Assembly: GCA_016704655.1 (NCBI GenBank)
Contig: JADIZR010000014.1
Span: 51,816-115,815, forward strand
Reading direction: 5' to 3'
From: Pseudomonadota bacterium
Lineage (GTDB): Bacteria; Pseudomonadota; Gammaproteobacteria; Steroidobacterales; Steroidobacteraceae
Length of the DNA stretch: 64,000 nt
In this document: positions 43,549 to 52,922 of the stretch, piece by piece
How the letters are laid out: every line of letters begins with the position of its first letter
Numbering within the stretch: the first letter of the stretch is position 1
Notes under the pieces: model-generated
Seen by the model: only the letters and a program-made list of their open reading frames with translations
Told to the model about the DNA's origin: nothing
Database searches by the model: none
Program-made: the position numbers and the translations under genes

Positions 43549-44941
43549 GATCGACCTTCTGCGCAGGCTTTGCCACGTCCGCCTGGATTCCCCGCGCGCG
43601 CAACGCCTCAGACAGCCCGCTGGCACCTTCGGTTTCGCCGTGCACCAGGTACGTGTGCGGCTTGCCCCCGACGCCCGCGTGCCAGCGCAGCAGGTCTTCC
43701 TGATCGCCGTGGGCGGAGAATCCGCCGAGTGTGTGGATGCGCGCGTTGACCTTGAATTTTTCGCCATGAATGCGCACGTGCTCGCGACCGTCGACGATCG
43801 CGCGCCCGAGCGTTCCCACCGCCTGGAAGCCGGTGAAGATCAAGTCGCACTCTCGCTTGGTGATGTTGTGCTTGAGGTGATGCACGATGCGCCCGCCGCT
43901 GCACATCCCGCTCCCCGCGACGATGATCGCGCCGCCCCGCAGCAGGTTGATCGCCATCGATTCTTCGGCAGAGCGGCAGAGCTTCAGGTTCGGCAGCGCC
44001 GGCATGCGACCGGCATCGCGGCGTGCGACGCTCGCCTCCGCGTCGTACAGCTCGGGATGCTTCCAGTAGATCTCGGACGCCTCGATGGCCATCGGGCTAT
44101 CGAGGAACACCTGCCAGTCACCGACACGCCAGTCGTCGAAGTGACTGGCGAGCTCGTAGAGGACTTCCTGGCTGCGCCCTACCGCGAACGCGGGGATCAG
44201 GACGTTGCCGCCGCCGGCCCGCGCCGCGCGCAGGATCTCGCCGAATTCACGCAGCGTGTCGCTGCGCTCACGATGCCGGCGATTGCCGTAGGTGCTTTCC
44301 ATGACCACGACGTCAGCCGCGCCGTTGCCTTCCGGGTCGCGCAGGATCGGCGAGTCGTACTGTCCGACGTCGCCACTGAAGACGATGCGCGAGCGAATAC
44401 CCTCCTCCTCGAGCTGCAGCCACACGCTGGCGGAGCCGAGGATGTGGCCGGCGTCGCGGCAGGTCAGCGTCACGCCGGGTAGTATCTCGGTCGCGTGACC
44501 GTACGCCACCGGCTTGAACTGCTGGATGGTCTCGTCCGCGTCCACTCGCGTGAACAACGGATCGGGAAAGCCACGCGCCTGTCGATTGCCGTGCTCGGCC
44601 TGTCTGCGGCGGTAGCGCTCCGCCTCGCGCTCGGCCATGAAGGCGCTGTCCGCGAGCAGGATGCGCGCGAGGTCGCGGCACGCCGGGGTCGCGTAGATCG
44701 GTCCGCGGAACCCGCGCTTGCGCAGCAGCGGCAGCCGTCCGCAGTGATCGATGTGCGCGTGGCTCAACACCACCGCGTCGATCGCTGCGGCATCGAACGG
44801 AAAAGGCTGGCGATTGCGGATGTCGGGCTGATCGCCGCCCTGGATCAGTCCGCAGTCGAGCAGCAGCGTGCGGCCACGAACGGTGAGGATGTGGCAGGAG
44901 CCGGTGACTTCACCGGCTGCGCCGTAGAACTGCAGGTGCAT
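43526..44941 (-). CDS. MBL-fold RNase-like protein (beta-CASP, CPSF73/Ysh1-like)
   Basis: A 471-residue metallo-beta-lactamase with beta-CASP and RMMBL domains. The metal motif SHAHIDHCGRLP, motif 1 LDCGLIQGG, RDAGHILGSASVWLQ, FSGDVGQYDSPIL, the beta-CASP part GNVLIPAFAVGRSQEVLYEL and C-terminal GSGMCSGGRIVHHLKHN and GGFSAHGDQEDLL are all visible. Such proteins are predicted endo/exoribonucleases. Cytoplasmic. Located 13 bases downstream of the HD-GYP gene on the same strand. Confidence 0.93.
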   Translation of the reverse strand: MHLQFYGAAGEVTGSCHILTVRGRTLLLDCGLIQGGDQPDIRNRQPFPFDAAAIDAVVLSHAHIDHCGRLPLLRKRGFRGPIYATPACRDLARILLADSAFMAEREAERYRRRQAEHGNRQARGFPDPLFTRVDADETIQQFKPVAYGHATEILPGVTLTCRDAGHILGSASVWLQLEEEGIRSRIVFSGDVGQYDSPILRDPEGNGAADVVVMESTYGNRRHRERSDTLREFGEILRAARAGGGNVLIPAFAVGRSQEVLYELASHFDDWRVGDWQVFLDSPMAIEASEIYWKHPELYDAEASVARRDAGRMPALPNLKLCRSAEESMAINLLRGGAIIVAGSGMCSGGRIVHHLKHNITKRECDLIFTGFQAVGTLGRAIVDGREHVRIHGEKFKVNARIHTLGGFSAHGDQEDLLRWHAGVGGKPHTYLVHGETEGASGLSEALRARGIQADVAKPAQKVDLTSCGRR

Positions 44942-44954
44942 CGCGCGAATCGCC

Positions 44955-47535
44955 TCAGGCGATTCGCTGCCCGACGGCCGCTTCGCCTTCCTGGTGGATC
45001 GGAACGGCCGTCACCTGTCCGTCCCGCAGCAGCTTGACGCAGGCCTTGACCACCCTCGCATCGTACCGGCGACCGGCCTGCGACTGAAGCTCATCGAGGC
45101 ACGCCGTCAAAGTCAGTGTCGGCCGGTGCGGACGGGGCGACAGCATCGCTTCGACGGCATCGGCGACAGCGACGATCCGGGCCTCTAGCAGGATCTCCTC
45201 GCCTTTCAGTCCGCGCGGGTAGCCCGAGCCGTCGAGACGCTCGTGATGCTGGCGCACGGCTTCGGCGACGGGCCAGGGGAACTCGACGGCACGCAGGACT
45301 TCGAAGCCGCGCTCGGCGTGCGTCTTCACGAGTTCGAACTCCGACGCGGACAGGATGCCGGGCCGCCACAGCAGTTCGCGCGGAATCTGCAGCATGCCGA
45401 CGTCGATCAGCTGACCCATCACGCGCAGACCGCGCACCGTGTGACCCGGCAGCCCGAGCGCCGTGCCGACACCGGCCGCATAGTCGCCCACCACGGCGTG
45501 CGCGCCCGGTCTTGCACGCATCCTGCGTCTCGGCGAGTTGTGCCAGCGCCTCGATCGCGCCGAACATCACCCGCTCCATGTGATCCATGGCGGTGACGAT
45601 CTCGGCGTCCGACCGGCGACGACGCAGCAGCTTGGCCGCTGCATCCGCGATGTGTTCGACGTGCCGGCGGTCGTCGTCGTCATACGGCTGGGCCGCGTCC
45701 GCGACGAGCAGCACGCCAACGAGGCGTCCGCCGTCGAGCATCGGCATCACAAGCTGGCGCTGCAGCTGCGCCGGCAATCCCGCGGCTCGCAGCGCGGCGG
45801 TGCCTTCCGTCTCGTCTCGAATCACCGGGCGCTGCGAGGCTGCGCATTCGCCCAAGGCCGTCGCGGGGGGCGGCGGCGCGCGCCAATGCGTGAGCGGCGT
45901 CAGAGGTTCAGTGGCCGCGGAGCCGCGGCGCGCGGCCAGCTCGAGCGTGGTCGCGTCACCCACTGACAGGAAGAAGTAGCCCTGCGTGCTGCGCGTCAGG
46001 TCCCGCGCCAGCAGCAGCGTGCGATCGAGAATTTCGGCTTCCGTCAGCTCGTGCGAACGCTGCACGAGTTCGAGCAGACGGCTCACGCGTACGTGATCGC
46101 GCTCATTGCGCTCGGCCGCAAGCTTCGAACTCGCGACGTCCCGCGCAGTCAAGACGCGGAAGCCCGTCTGCTCGTCGATCGCGGCAAGCGCGATTTCAAC
46201 TTCGATCGACCGTCCGTCCGGACGCAGCCAGCGCACGTCCTGGCGCAGCGCCCCAGTGACGGTGCGCACCGTCGAATCGGCTGCGCCCGCGACCTCGAGC
46301 GACTGCAGCGTAACCGTGCCGAGACGTTCGCGGTCCGTGTTGAGCAGCACGAGCAGCGCACGGTTGCCGTAACGCAGGCGGCCCTCGCCATCGACGACGC
46401 CACACGGCTCGGGTGCCGCTTCCAGTGCATCGGCGAGTGCGGCCAGTTCCTGTTCGCGCGCGTGCGCTGCCAGTTCGGAACTGACGTCACGCGCGGTGAG
46501 CAACCAGCTGGCCCGGCCGGCATAGCTCGTGGCGACACGCTGCAGCTCCAGCCTTGCCTCGCTGCCATCTGGACGTTGCCAGTGCAGTATCGATACGTGC
46601 GTCGAATCGTCACTGAACCCGGCGCCCGGCAGCAGTTCGCCCAGCGGCTTGCCACGCAGGGCCGCGGCATCCTGGCCGACCAGCGCCGCCGCCGAATCGG
46701 TGGCTACGTGCACGAGCTTCGATTCGACGTCGACAATCCAAGTTGGCGTGGGTTGCGCCGCGAAGGCACGATCGGCGTCGTTGACGGCCGACTGCAGGCG
46801 TGCACGCGCCGTCTGCAATTCGTTGACCCGCGCCTCGAGCAGCGTCACCTTGCCGATTTCGGCGCGCGACTCTTCCGCGACGCCACGCGCCTGCGACTCT
46901 GCCTCGGCGGCCTGGCGCTGTGCAGTCTCCAGCTCGCGGATTCGCAACTGCAGCTCGCGGATGCGTACCGATTCCGCCGCGGCGAATTCGGCGCGGGCGC
47001 GGGCCTCGTATTCGGCGCGTTCGCGCGCGATGCGTTCAGCCACGGTCAGCTGTTTATTCGTCGCCTCGACGTCACGGATCTGCTTTTCGAGGTCGATGAG
47101 CCGCCTGCGATCCTGCTCGCGACGGTCGAGCAGTTCGGGCACCAGCGCCGGCATGCGCATCGTGCCTGAGCCGGACGGAGCTGCGTCGAAGGTCGCGACG
47201 AGCTCTTCCAGTGTCGAACCCCGCGGGAAGAACCGTTGCGCGCCGACTTCGGCGGCAAAGGCCTCGTACTTGGGCCCTTCGACGCGGAATGAATGCAGCA
47301 GCACCGGCAGGTGCACGAACGACGGGTCCTCGCGCAGCCGGCGGCACAGCGCAAAGCCGTCAAGCCGCGGCAGCATCACATCGCTCACGATTGCGTCGGG
47401 ATTCTGGGTACGGACGACGTCGAGCGCCTCGATGCCGGTTTTCGCCTTGAGCACGCGGTGGCCGTGCGATTGCATCACGCTCTCGACGGCGGCGAGGTCC
47501 TGGTCGCGTTCGTAGGCAAGCAGCACGGTCTTCAT
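44955..47535 (-). CDS. Receiver/PAS/GAF/HD-GYP signalling protein (frameshifted; HD motif altered)
   Basis: About 860 residues: receiver (SDVMLPRLDG phospho-Asp), long coiled coil (about 150-260), two PAS-like sensors, a GAF domain and a C-terminal HD-GYP domain. The frame changes at the CCC run 45505-45507; removing one base gives KTGAHAVVGDYA, the expected start of the HD-GYP domain. The 2581-base span is one over a multiple of three. In the HD-GYP domain the usual LHDIGK reads LIDVGM, losing the His of the HD pair, while HHERLDGSGYP is intact. Phosphodiesterase activity toward cyclic di-GMP is therefore doubtful; it may act as a binding or scaffolding protein. Confidence 0.85.
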
Positions 47536-47743
47536 TGACGGGCTTCAACTCCAGCACGCGGTGGCGGCACACCCCGGGCAACGGCCCGGCGCCGGTCGCA
47601 CCTTCGTTGCCGGCAGTATGCTCCCCCGCCCGCGCGGGGCCCTAATACGCGGCTTCAAGCCGTTGACCTGCGTCACAAAATGCCGGCCCGCGCTGCGGCG
47701 GCGGTACAATCCACCGTACATGACGAGATTGCAGGAGAACTCG

Positions 47744-48334
47744 ATGATCCGGCGCATGGCGTTCGTAGGGGCAGGCGCCCTGGTCCTGTTGGCTGGCTGT
47801 GCCACGCATTGGGACGTCGACAGCTTCGAGGCTCCCGCTGGCAACGTGGCCTCCCGGCACACGTATTTCTGGCGCGGCGGCGATTTCGGCACGCCTGGCG
47901 CCGTCGATCCAGCGGTGGTCGCGCTGGCCTCCGCGCAGCTGCGGGGTGCCGTGACGGCAGAACTGAATCGCAAGGGCTTCAAGGAAGTCGACACGGCGGC
48001 AGCCGCCGACATGATCGTGAGCTTCCAGGTCGCCGGCACGCAGAGATTCGTGCCGTCGGACGAGAGGCGCATCGGAGCGCCATCCGCCACCACGGTGCTC
48101 AGACCAAGCGAGATTCAACCGCCGCCAGCGTCGACGGTGCCGCGCGAAAGGCGAATTCGCGAGGGATCGGTCCTGGTGTTCATTGACGACCGCGCGTCGG
48201 GCCAGCTGATCTGGCGCGGCATGGTCACCGAAGAGACACGCGGCGGCTCGACCCAACAGGGCGTGCGCATGCTCACGCAGATGGCGCACGAGATCGCGAG
48301 GGAAGTGCCGGCCCGCGCCGGCGCGCCGCAATAG
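47744..48334 (+). CDS. DUF4136-family lipoprotein
   Basis: A 196-residue lipoprotein: signal peptide with lipobox VLLAGCA (Cys about 20), followed by the DUF4136 pattern (YFWRGGDF, ELNRKGFKEVD-AAADMIVSFQV, GSVLVFIDDRASGQLIWRGMV). Likely outer-membrane anchored; function unknown. The ATG at 47744 is preceded by AGGAG, and the open frame further upstream has no such signal. A TACAAT hexamer about 40 bases upstream may be the -10 box. Confidence 0.85.
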   Translation: MIRRMAFVGAGALVLLAGCATHWDVDSFEAPAGNVASRHTYFWRGGDFGTPGAVDPAVVALASAQLRGAVTAELNRKGFKEVDTAAAADMIVSFQVAGTQRFVPSDERRIGAPSATTVLRPSEIQPPPASTVPRERRIREGSVLVFIDDRASGQLIWRGMVTEETRGGSTQQGVRMLTQMAHEIAREVPARAGAPQ

Positions 48335-48340
48335 GCCGGC

Positions 48341-48787
48341 TCAGCGCCTCATCACGAGCAGCGCACCGGCCAGCAGCAGCGCGGCGCCCAGCAGCCGCGT
48401 CGGCGTCACGGCGATCTGCGGGTAACCCAGGATGCCGAACTGGTCGACGATCAGCGCGACAATCAACTGTCCTGCGAGCACCAGCGCCACCAGGCTCATG
48501 CCGCCGAGGCGTGGACCAAGGATCGTGACCGAGGCGACGTAGACCGCACCCAGCAGCCCTCCCATCCACGCCCACGCCGGAACTTGCCCGACGCTGCCGG
48601 TCGAAGCGCGTGAACCCGCGACGGCGGCGAATCCCACGAGCGCGAGCAGGCCAATCGCGAAGTTGATGGTCGATGCCCAGAGTGGCGAACCGATCACGCG
48701 GGCCAGCGTCGCGTTCATGCCGACCTGCACCGTCAGGGCCCCGCCAACGAGCATCGCCAGCAGGTGCGGCCAGTAGTTCGCCATCAT
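48341..48787 (-). CDS. YdcZ-family (DMT superfamily) membrane protein
   Basis: A 148-residue protein with five hydrophobic helices. LAMLVGGALTVQVGMNATLARVIGSPLWASTINFAIG and GAVYVASVTILGPRLGGMSLVALVLAGQLIVALIVDQFG are characteristic of the DUF606/YdcZ group, thought to work as dimers in the inner membrane. Substrate unknown. Convergent with the DUF4136 gene and 25 bases downstream of the polymer-forming lipoprotein gene. Confidence 0.9.
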   Translation of the reverse strand: MMANYWPHLLAMLVGGALTVQVGMNATLARVIGSPLWASTINFAIGLLALVGFAAVAGSRASTGSVGQVPAWAWMGGLLGAVYVASVTILGPRLGGMSLVALVLAGQLIVALIVDQFGILGYPQIAVTPTRLLGAALLLAGALLVMRR

Positions 48788-48812
48788 CGTTCGCGACTCC
48801 TAGGGCGCGGAA

Positions 48813-49967
48813 TCAGGTGGCGCCTTGCGGCGAAGCGTCGCGCCGCGGCCAGCCCTGCCACACGAGCGCGCCGATGCCGAGCAGCAATGCCGCAAACCTC
48901 ACCCAGCCGCCGACGACGGGCACCAGGCCGACGAGCCACAACCCCAGCACGGCGAGCAGCAGCGCAAACAGCTTCCAGCCCGTCGTCACGACGGTGCCGC
49001 TGCGCATGAAGCCAAGCAGCCTCTGGCCGACGAACATCGCGGCGGTGACCCAGCCGAGGAACAGCAGCAGCAGGTAGAGCATGAGCACGATCAACGCGAG
49101 CGGGATGCCGATGATCGTGACCAGCAGCAGGACAACCAGCACCGGCAGGCACACGAGGATCACGAACCCGAGCCCGAGACTGCGCAGTGGTTCCTGTCCG
49201 ATCCACTGCGCAGCGCGAGTGGAGTACGCCGGGAAGGCGAGCATGAACAAGGTGCCGGCGACGAACACGCCGAGCATCCACAGGAACGAGCCAACCCCGT
49301 GCGCAACGGTGTGAACGTCCCGCGCATTCTCGTGCTCGTCGACGTAGTCGCCGACGTCTGTCTGGTGGAACTCGATGCCACCCGCGATCTGCGCGCCTTC
49401 GGGCAGCGCGGGTTCACGCGCGCTGTGGACGACGAGCTTGCCGTCGATACGCGTATTCGGGCCGATGTCGACCTCTTCGGCATGGACTTCGGCATCGCCT
49501 TGCACGACGCCGTCGAGGCGCACGCTGGCGCCCGATGCCTTCAGGAATTCCTGCGCATTGCCCTCGAACCGGATGCGCCCGCCGGTCAGTGACAGCCCGC
49601 CGGCAATCGTCGTGGCCGGCCCGAGGGCGACGTCGCCACCAGCGACGCGCGCCTTGCCAGCGATGATTGCATCCACCTGCACGTCGCCACCCGCGACGTA
49701 GAGATCGTCGCCGACGCTGCCGCCGATCGACACTTCGCCGCCCGCGGCGATGAGGTCGCCTTTCACCTCGCCCGCCGTGGTGACGTGCCCGCCCGCCAGC
49801 ATCGCGTCGCCCGCGACCGGGTCGGTGAGATTGAGCGAGCCGCCTGCGCCGAAGTAGTCCGAGCCGAACTGCTTCGAAACGGAGTCGTCGCCCTGGTGAT
49901 CGACGCTGCAGCCTGCGATGAACAGGCCCAGGGCGAACACGCCCAGGGTCCGTGCGACCGGTGTCAT
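48813..49967 (-). CDS. Polymer-forming (bactofilin-like) lipoprotein with C-terminal membrane domain
   Basis: A 384-residue protein. A lipobox LFIAGCS (Cys about 20) is followed by a right-handed beta-helix region (about 40-215) of short hydrophobic repeats such as DLIAAGGEVSIGGSVGDDLYVAGGDV, as in bactofilins. Residues 235-370 then form about four membrane helices. Shine-Dalgarno AGGAGAACCGAT precedes the ATG. It resembles polymer-forming cytoskeletal-like proteins in which the helix is exposed outside the cytoplasm. It lies 165 bases downstream of a strong terminator hairpin. Confidence 0.85.
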   Translation of the reverse strand: MTPVARTLGVFALGLFIAGCSVDHQGDDSVSKQFGSDYFGAGGSLNLTDPVAGDAMLAGGHVTTAGEVKGDLIAAGGEVSIGGSVGDDLYVAGGDVQVDAIIAGKARVAGGDVALGPATTIAGGLSLTGGRIRFEGNAQEFLKASGASVRLDGVVQGDAEVHAEEVDIGPNTRIDGKLVVHSAREPALPEGAQIAGGIEFHQTDVGDYVDEHENARDVHTVAHGVGSFLWMLGVFVAGTLFMLAFPAYSTRAAQWIGQEPLRSLGLGFVILVCLPVLVVLLLVTIIGIPLALIVLMLYLLLLFLGWVTAAMFVGQRLLGFMRSGTVVTTGWKLFALLLAVLGLWLVGLVPVVGGWVRFAALLLGIGALVWQGWPRRDASPQGAT

Positions 49968-50131
49968 ATCGGTTCTCCTCGACTCCCGTCGTCCTGCCGC
50001 ACAGGAACGTGCGGGATTTTGCAGGCCATCGCCAGTCAGTCTAGGGCAAGCCCGCGGACACGGATATGTCCGCCGACTCCGCTCGTCCCACCGTACCCAC
50101 GCTTCAGCGCACGCGTGGAGGCGCACAAAGA

Positions 50132-50166
50132 AAAAGCCGCGACTCGCTCGGCGAGTCGCGGCTTTT
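50132..50166 (-). terminator. Strong intrinsic terminator hairpin
   Basis: A perfect 16-bp stem (50132-50147 with 50151-50166) with loop TCG. On the minus strand it is followed by TTTTTCTTT, so it ends leftward transcripts coming from the methyltransferase side. It stands between those and the polymer-forming lipoprotein gene. Confidence 0.88.
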
Positions 50167-50189
50167 CCGACGCAGGGTCTTCCGTGACG

Positions 50190-50330
50190 GCCCGCAATCG
50201 TCCCCCGGTCGGGCCTTCCTTATCGTCTGTCGCCCGGTCTCCCCCAGCTTGCGACTGACTGGTGTTTTACGTGGTTTGCCTGGAGCCGTCACCTTGCGGC
50301 GCAAAAACGACGACATCCCAATCAGTGGCT
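50190..50330 (-). ncRNA. Candidate structured leader RNA (riboswitch-like), weak
   Basis: The gap 49968-50365 holds no convincing gene. On the minus strand the segment before the terminator contains AGGCAAACC, then GTCGCAAGCTGGGGGAG, then GGGC...GCCC pairs. The first two blocks vaguely resemble the conserved loops of the cyclic-di-GMP-I (GEMM) riboswitch. An aptamer followed by an intrinsic terminator and then a gene would be a classic layout. However, the tetraloop receptor and clear paired stems were not found, so this is only a suggestion. Confidence 0.2.
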
Positions 50331-50365
50331 GGATTAACGTGTCTCTTTCCCGCAACAAGAGCGGC

Positions 50366-51001
50366 TCAGGACTTGAGTGCAGACCCTTCCGTCATGTAGC
50401 CCACAAACCTGGGCACGCGCCGCAGGTAATAGTGTTCGGCGTCACGCAGATGCAAGCCGGATCCTGCCACCAGCGGCACCGTCTCGCGGATGAGATGGCA
50501 GCCGCCGCCGATGCGGTTCTGAATCGGGTTGAGCCGATGCTGCCAACGGGCCACCTGCGCATCGGGCGACAAGCCATGCTCGAGAAACAGGAACTGTCCG
50601 CCGGACTTGAGCACGCGATGAACTTCGCCAAGTGCATGCACCACGTCGGGAATCGAGCAGAGCGTCAACGTGCAGACAACCGTGTCGAAGCTGTCGCCCT
50701 CGAATGGCAAGTGTTCCGCGTTCAGGTGATGGAAGTCCACGGCAACGCTGGATGCGGCGATGCGCGGCAGCGAGAAGCGATCGAGGTCCGCGTCGGGATC
50801 GATGGCTTCGATTCGGCTCACGCCCGGCGGATAGTGCGGCAGGTTCCGGCCCGTGCCGAATCCGATCTCGAGGATGCGACCCGACGCGCGCGCCAGCGTG
50901 CGCTTTCGCGGCTTGTCGAAGACGCGACTGCCCATGGCGAAATCGAGCAGGTACGGGAAGACGCAGTGATGATAGACGCCCATTATCGAGTCATGGGCCA
51001 T
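50366..51001 (-). CDS. Class I SAM-dependent methyltransferase (UbiE-like)
   Basis: A 211-residue Rossmann methyltransferase: motif I ILEIGFGTGRNLPHYP, acidic loop AIDPDADL, LPFEGDSFDTVVCTLTLCSI and EVHRVLKSGGQFLFLEHG. Cytosolic; substrate unknown, family members modify quinones, lipids or small molecules. Its start overlaps the end of the upstream haem-protein gene by 19 bases, so the two are co-transcribed. Confidence 0.9.
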   Translation of the reverse strand: MAHDSIMGVYHHCVFPYLLDFAMGSRVFDKPRKRTLARASGRILEIGFGTGRNLPHYPPGVSRIEAIDPDADLDRFSLPRIAASSVAVDFHHLNAEHLPFEGDSFDTVVCTLTLCSIPDVVHALGEVHRVLKSGGQFLFLEHGLSPDAQVARWQHRLNPIQNRIGGGCHLIRETVPLVAGSGLHLRDAEHYYLRRVPRFVGYMTEGSALKS

Positions 51002-51579
51002 TGGACAGTGACAGCACCACGCAGCTGGCCGGTTTCGAATCCTGTCGCCGAGTCTTGCGGGTAATCACGGGCGATGGCCGTTGCGAGTTCGGGTGCGAGC
51101 GTCGCGCCGTGACACGCGAGGCACACAGGTTGCATGACGATCGCACGCAGATATCGGCGCTCGGTCCCCCGGGCTGACCGGGACTCGACGATCGCCTCGG
51201 GAGGCGCCGCCGCTGCCGGCAATGCGCTCGACAACTCCACCGCGAAGCCTTGCATGACTGCGCGCTCCAAGTCGTCTGGCGCATTCGCCGGGTTTCTCCA
51301 TCGAATGGCCGTGCGACCCACGTCCGCGCCCGAGGACGCCGACAACCGGGCAGCGATTTCCGGCGCACGAGACTTGCAGACAGCTACGGCGGCAACTGGA
51401 CCGCCTTGCTGCATCGCCCGGCCGAGTTCGGCCTGCAGCTCGCTCACGAGCTGATCGGCGAGCGCGCGGCTGCGCTCGTCCCATGTCATTTCGGGCTCGC
51501 CGCCGTACGCGGGGAGGGCGAGCAGTGCGTACAGGCCGAAAAGGATCGGTGCCGACCTCGCGGATCGCGTCATATTCAT
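50983..51579 (-). CDS. DUF3365-type periplasmic c-haem protein
   Basis: A 198-residue protein: signal peptide (about 1-25, ending ALPAYG), a helical DUF3365/Tll0287-like domain with ERRYLRAIVMQPVCLACHG, whose CLACH is a covalent c-type haem site. Probably a periplasmic redox or gas-sensing protein. The ATG at 51579 begins MNMTRSARSAPILFG, a good signal peptide; an ATG 30 bases upstream would add ten polar residues. An AT-rich promoter region lies just upstream. Confidence 0.82.
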   Translation of the reverse strand: MNMTRSARSAPILFGLYALLALPAYGGEPEMTWDERSRALADQLVSELQAELGRAMQQGGPVAAVAVCKSRAPEIAARLSASSGADVGRTAIRWRNPANAPDDLERAVMQGFAVELSSALPAAAAPPEAIVESRSARGTERRYLRAIVMQPVCLACHGATLAPELATAIARDYPQDSATGFETGQLRGAVTVQWPMTR

Positions 51580-51604
51580 GCCATCACCCGCCTGTGCCTT
51601 ATCG

Positions 51605-51690
51605 TTCAATTTGTAATTTTCACTGCATTAATTCAATACGTTTGATCCAGACACTGCAATTTAATCAATAATTTTTTATAATTAAAGGTT
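51605..51690. promoter_or_regulatory. AT-rich divergent promoter region
   Basis: This 86-base stretch is very AT-rich (including TAATCAATAATTTTTTATAA) within a GC-rich chromosome. It lies between the leftward haem-protein gene and the rightward YebC gene. It likely carries promoters for one or both, and possibly a nucleoid-protein binding site; no clear single promoter can be chosen. Confidence 0.5.
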
Positions 51691-51787
51691 CGTGCCGTGC
51701 TCCATTCCAGCGTGCCAACGAGCCGCTGCTGGGGTAGATTGCGCGCCCCTACATGCCCGCCGCCGGGCCAGAGTCTACAGAGCAAGC

Positions 51788-52510
51788 ATGGGACGCATTT
51801 TCGAAGTCAGAAAGCACACGATGTTCGCGCGCTGGAACCGCATGGCGAAGCAGTTCAGCCGCATCGGCAAGGACATCACCATCGCGGTGAAAAAGGGCGG
51901 CTCCGACCCGAACGCGAACCCCGCGCTGCGCCGCGCGATCCAGAACTCGCGTGCCGTGAATATGCCGAAGGACAAGGTCGACTCGGCAATCAAGCGTGCC
52001 TCCGGTCGCGACGCTGCCAACTTCGAAGAGGTCATCTATGAGGGTTACGCGCCGCACGGTGTCGCGGTGCTGGTCGAATGCGCGACGGACAACCCGACGC
52101 GCACCGTGGCGGCGATCCGCAACGCGTTCAACAAGAACGGCGGTAACTTCGCGACGACGGGCAGCGTCGTCTTCCAGTTCCGACGCATGGGCGTGTTCCG
52201 GTTGAATCCCGAGGGCATCGACCAGGACGACCTCGAGCTCCACCTGATCGATCACGGTCTCGAGGAATTCGGCGAGAGCACCGGCGAAAAGGGCGAGCCG
52301 CAGCTCGTCGCACGCTGCCTGTTCGAGGATTTCGGCACGTTGCAGAAGGCGCTCGAGGAGCGCGGCATCACGCCGATCTCGGCCGAGCACGAGTACATCT
52401 GCACCACGCCGACCGAGCTCGGCGAAGCCGAAGCGACCGAAGTGCTCGAACTGATCGACAAGCTCGAGCAGGACGACGACGTGCAGAAGGTCTACCACAC
52501 GTTGGTTTAG
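51788..52510 (+). CDS. YebC/PmpR-family protein
   Basis: A 240-residue protein, the full family length. It starts MGRIFEVRKHTMFARWNRMAKQFSRIGKDI and contains NPALRRAIQNSRAVNMPKDKVDSAIKRA and the central VECATDNPTRTVAAIRNAFNKNGGN. Family members were described as transcription regulators, and recent work links YebC to translation of proline stretches. The N-terminus departs from the usual MAGHSKWxxI form, so it belongs to the YeeN-like branch. Start at the ATG 51788; the frame is open further upstream without family sequence. Confidence 0.92.
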   Translation: MGRIFEVRKHTMFARWNRMAKQFSRIGKDITIAVKKGGSDPNANPALRRAIQNSRAVNMPKDKVDSAIKRASGRDAANFEEVIYEGYAPHGVAVLVECATDNPTRTVAAIRNAFNKNGGNFATTGSVVFQFRRMGVFRLNPEGIDQDDLELHLIDHGLEEFGESTGEKGEPQLVARCLFEDFGTLQKALEERGITPISAEHEYICTTPTELGEAEATEVLELIDKLEQDDDVQKVYHTLV

Positions 52511-52514
52511 CGCG

Positions 52515-52922
52515 TCAGCCGAGCGACTCCAGGGCATCTGCAACTGTCAGCGCGCCGGAGAATGCCGTCAGCACGGCCCGGTCTGCAGTCACCAATGGCA
52601 CACCGAGGATTTCCGCCAGCGCGACGAACTCAGCGTCGTAGGCGGACAGTCGACTGGTCTCCGTCACCGCAAACACACGATCACTCGGCAGGTAGTGCTC
52701 CCGCCCTGCGAACGCGGCCTCCGCGGCCGCCATGATTTCGCGCACCTGGGACTCGTCCAGACTCCCGTCGCGGCGATACCCGGTGAGAACGCTGCGCAGC
52801 TCCGATCGCCACAACACCGGTGCATGCCAGTCGGGATCCAGCTGCCGCAGGCGATGCGCGAGCGCAGTCTGGTCGCCATTGATCCAGCAATAAGCAATGA
52901 CGTTACTGTCGACGACGATCAC
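52515..52922 (-). CDS. PIN-domain toxin (VapC/FitB-like ribonuclease)
   Basis: A 135-residue PIN-domain protein. Acidic catalytic residues appear in VVDSNVIAYCWING, the central ELRSVLTGY and the late SAYDAEFVALAEILGVPLVTADRAV. PIN toxins cleave RNA and are held inactive by the antitoxin. The GTG start overlaps the antitoxin stop (GTGA), the usual toxin-antitoxin organisation. Confidence 0.9.
   Translation of the reverse strand: MIVVDSNVIAYCWINGDQTALAHRLRQLDPDWHAPVLWRSELRSVLTGYRRDGSLDESQVREIMAAAEAAFAGREHYLPSDRVFAVTETSRLSAYDAEFVALAEILGVPLVTADRAVLTAFSGALTVADALESLG

Noticed and set aside
50104..50358. Small basic open frame on the minus strand in the 398-base gap
   Set aside because: It uses codons rare in this genome (AGG, CGA, ATA), runs through the terminator hairpin, and has no ribosome site. 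A non-coding explanation is better.
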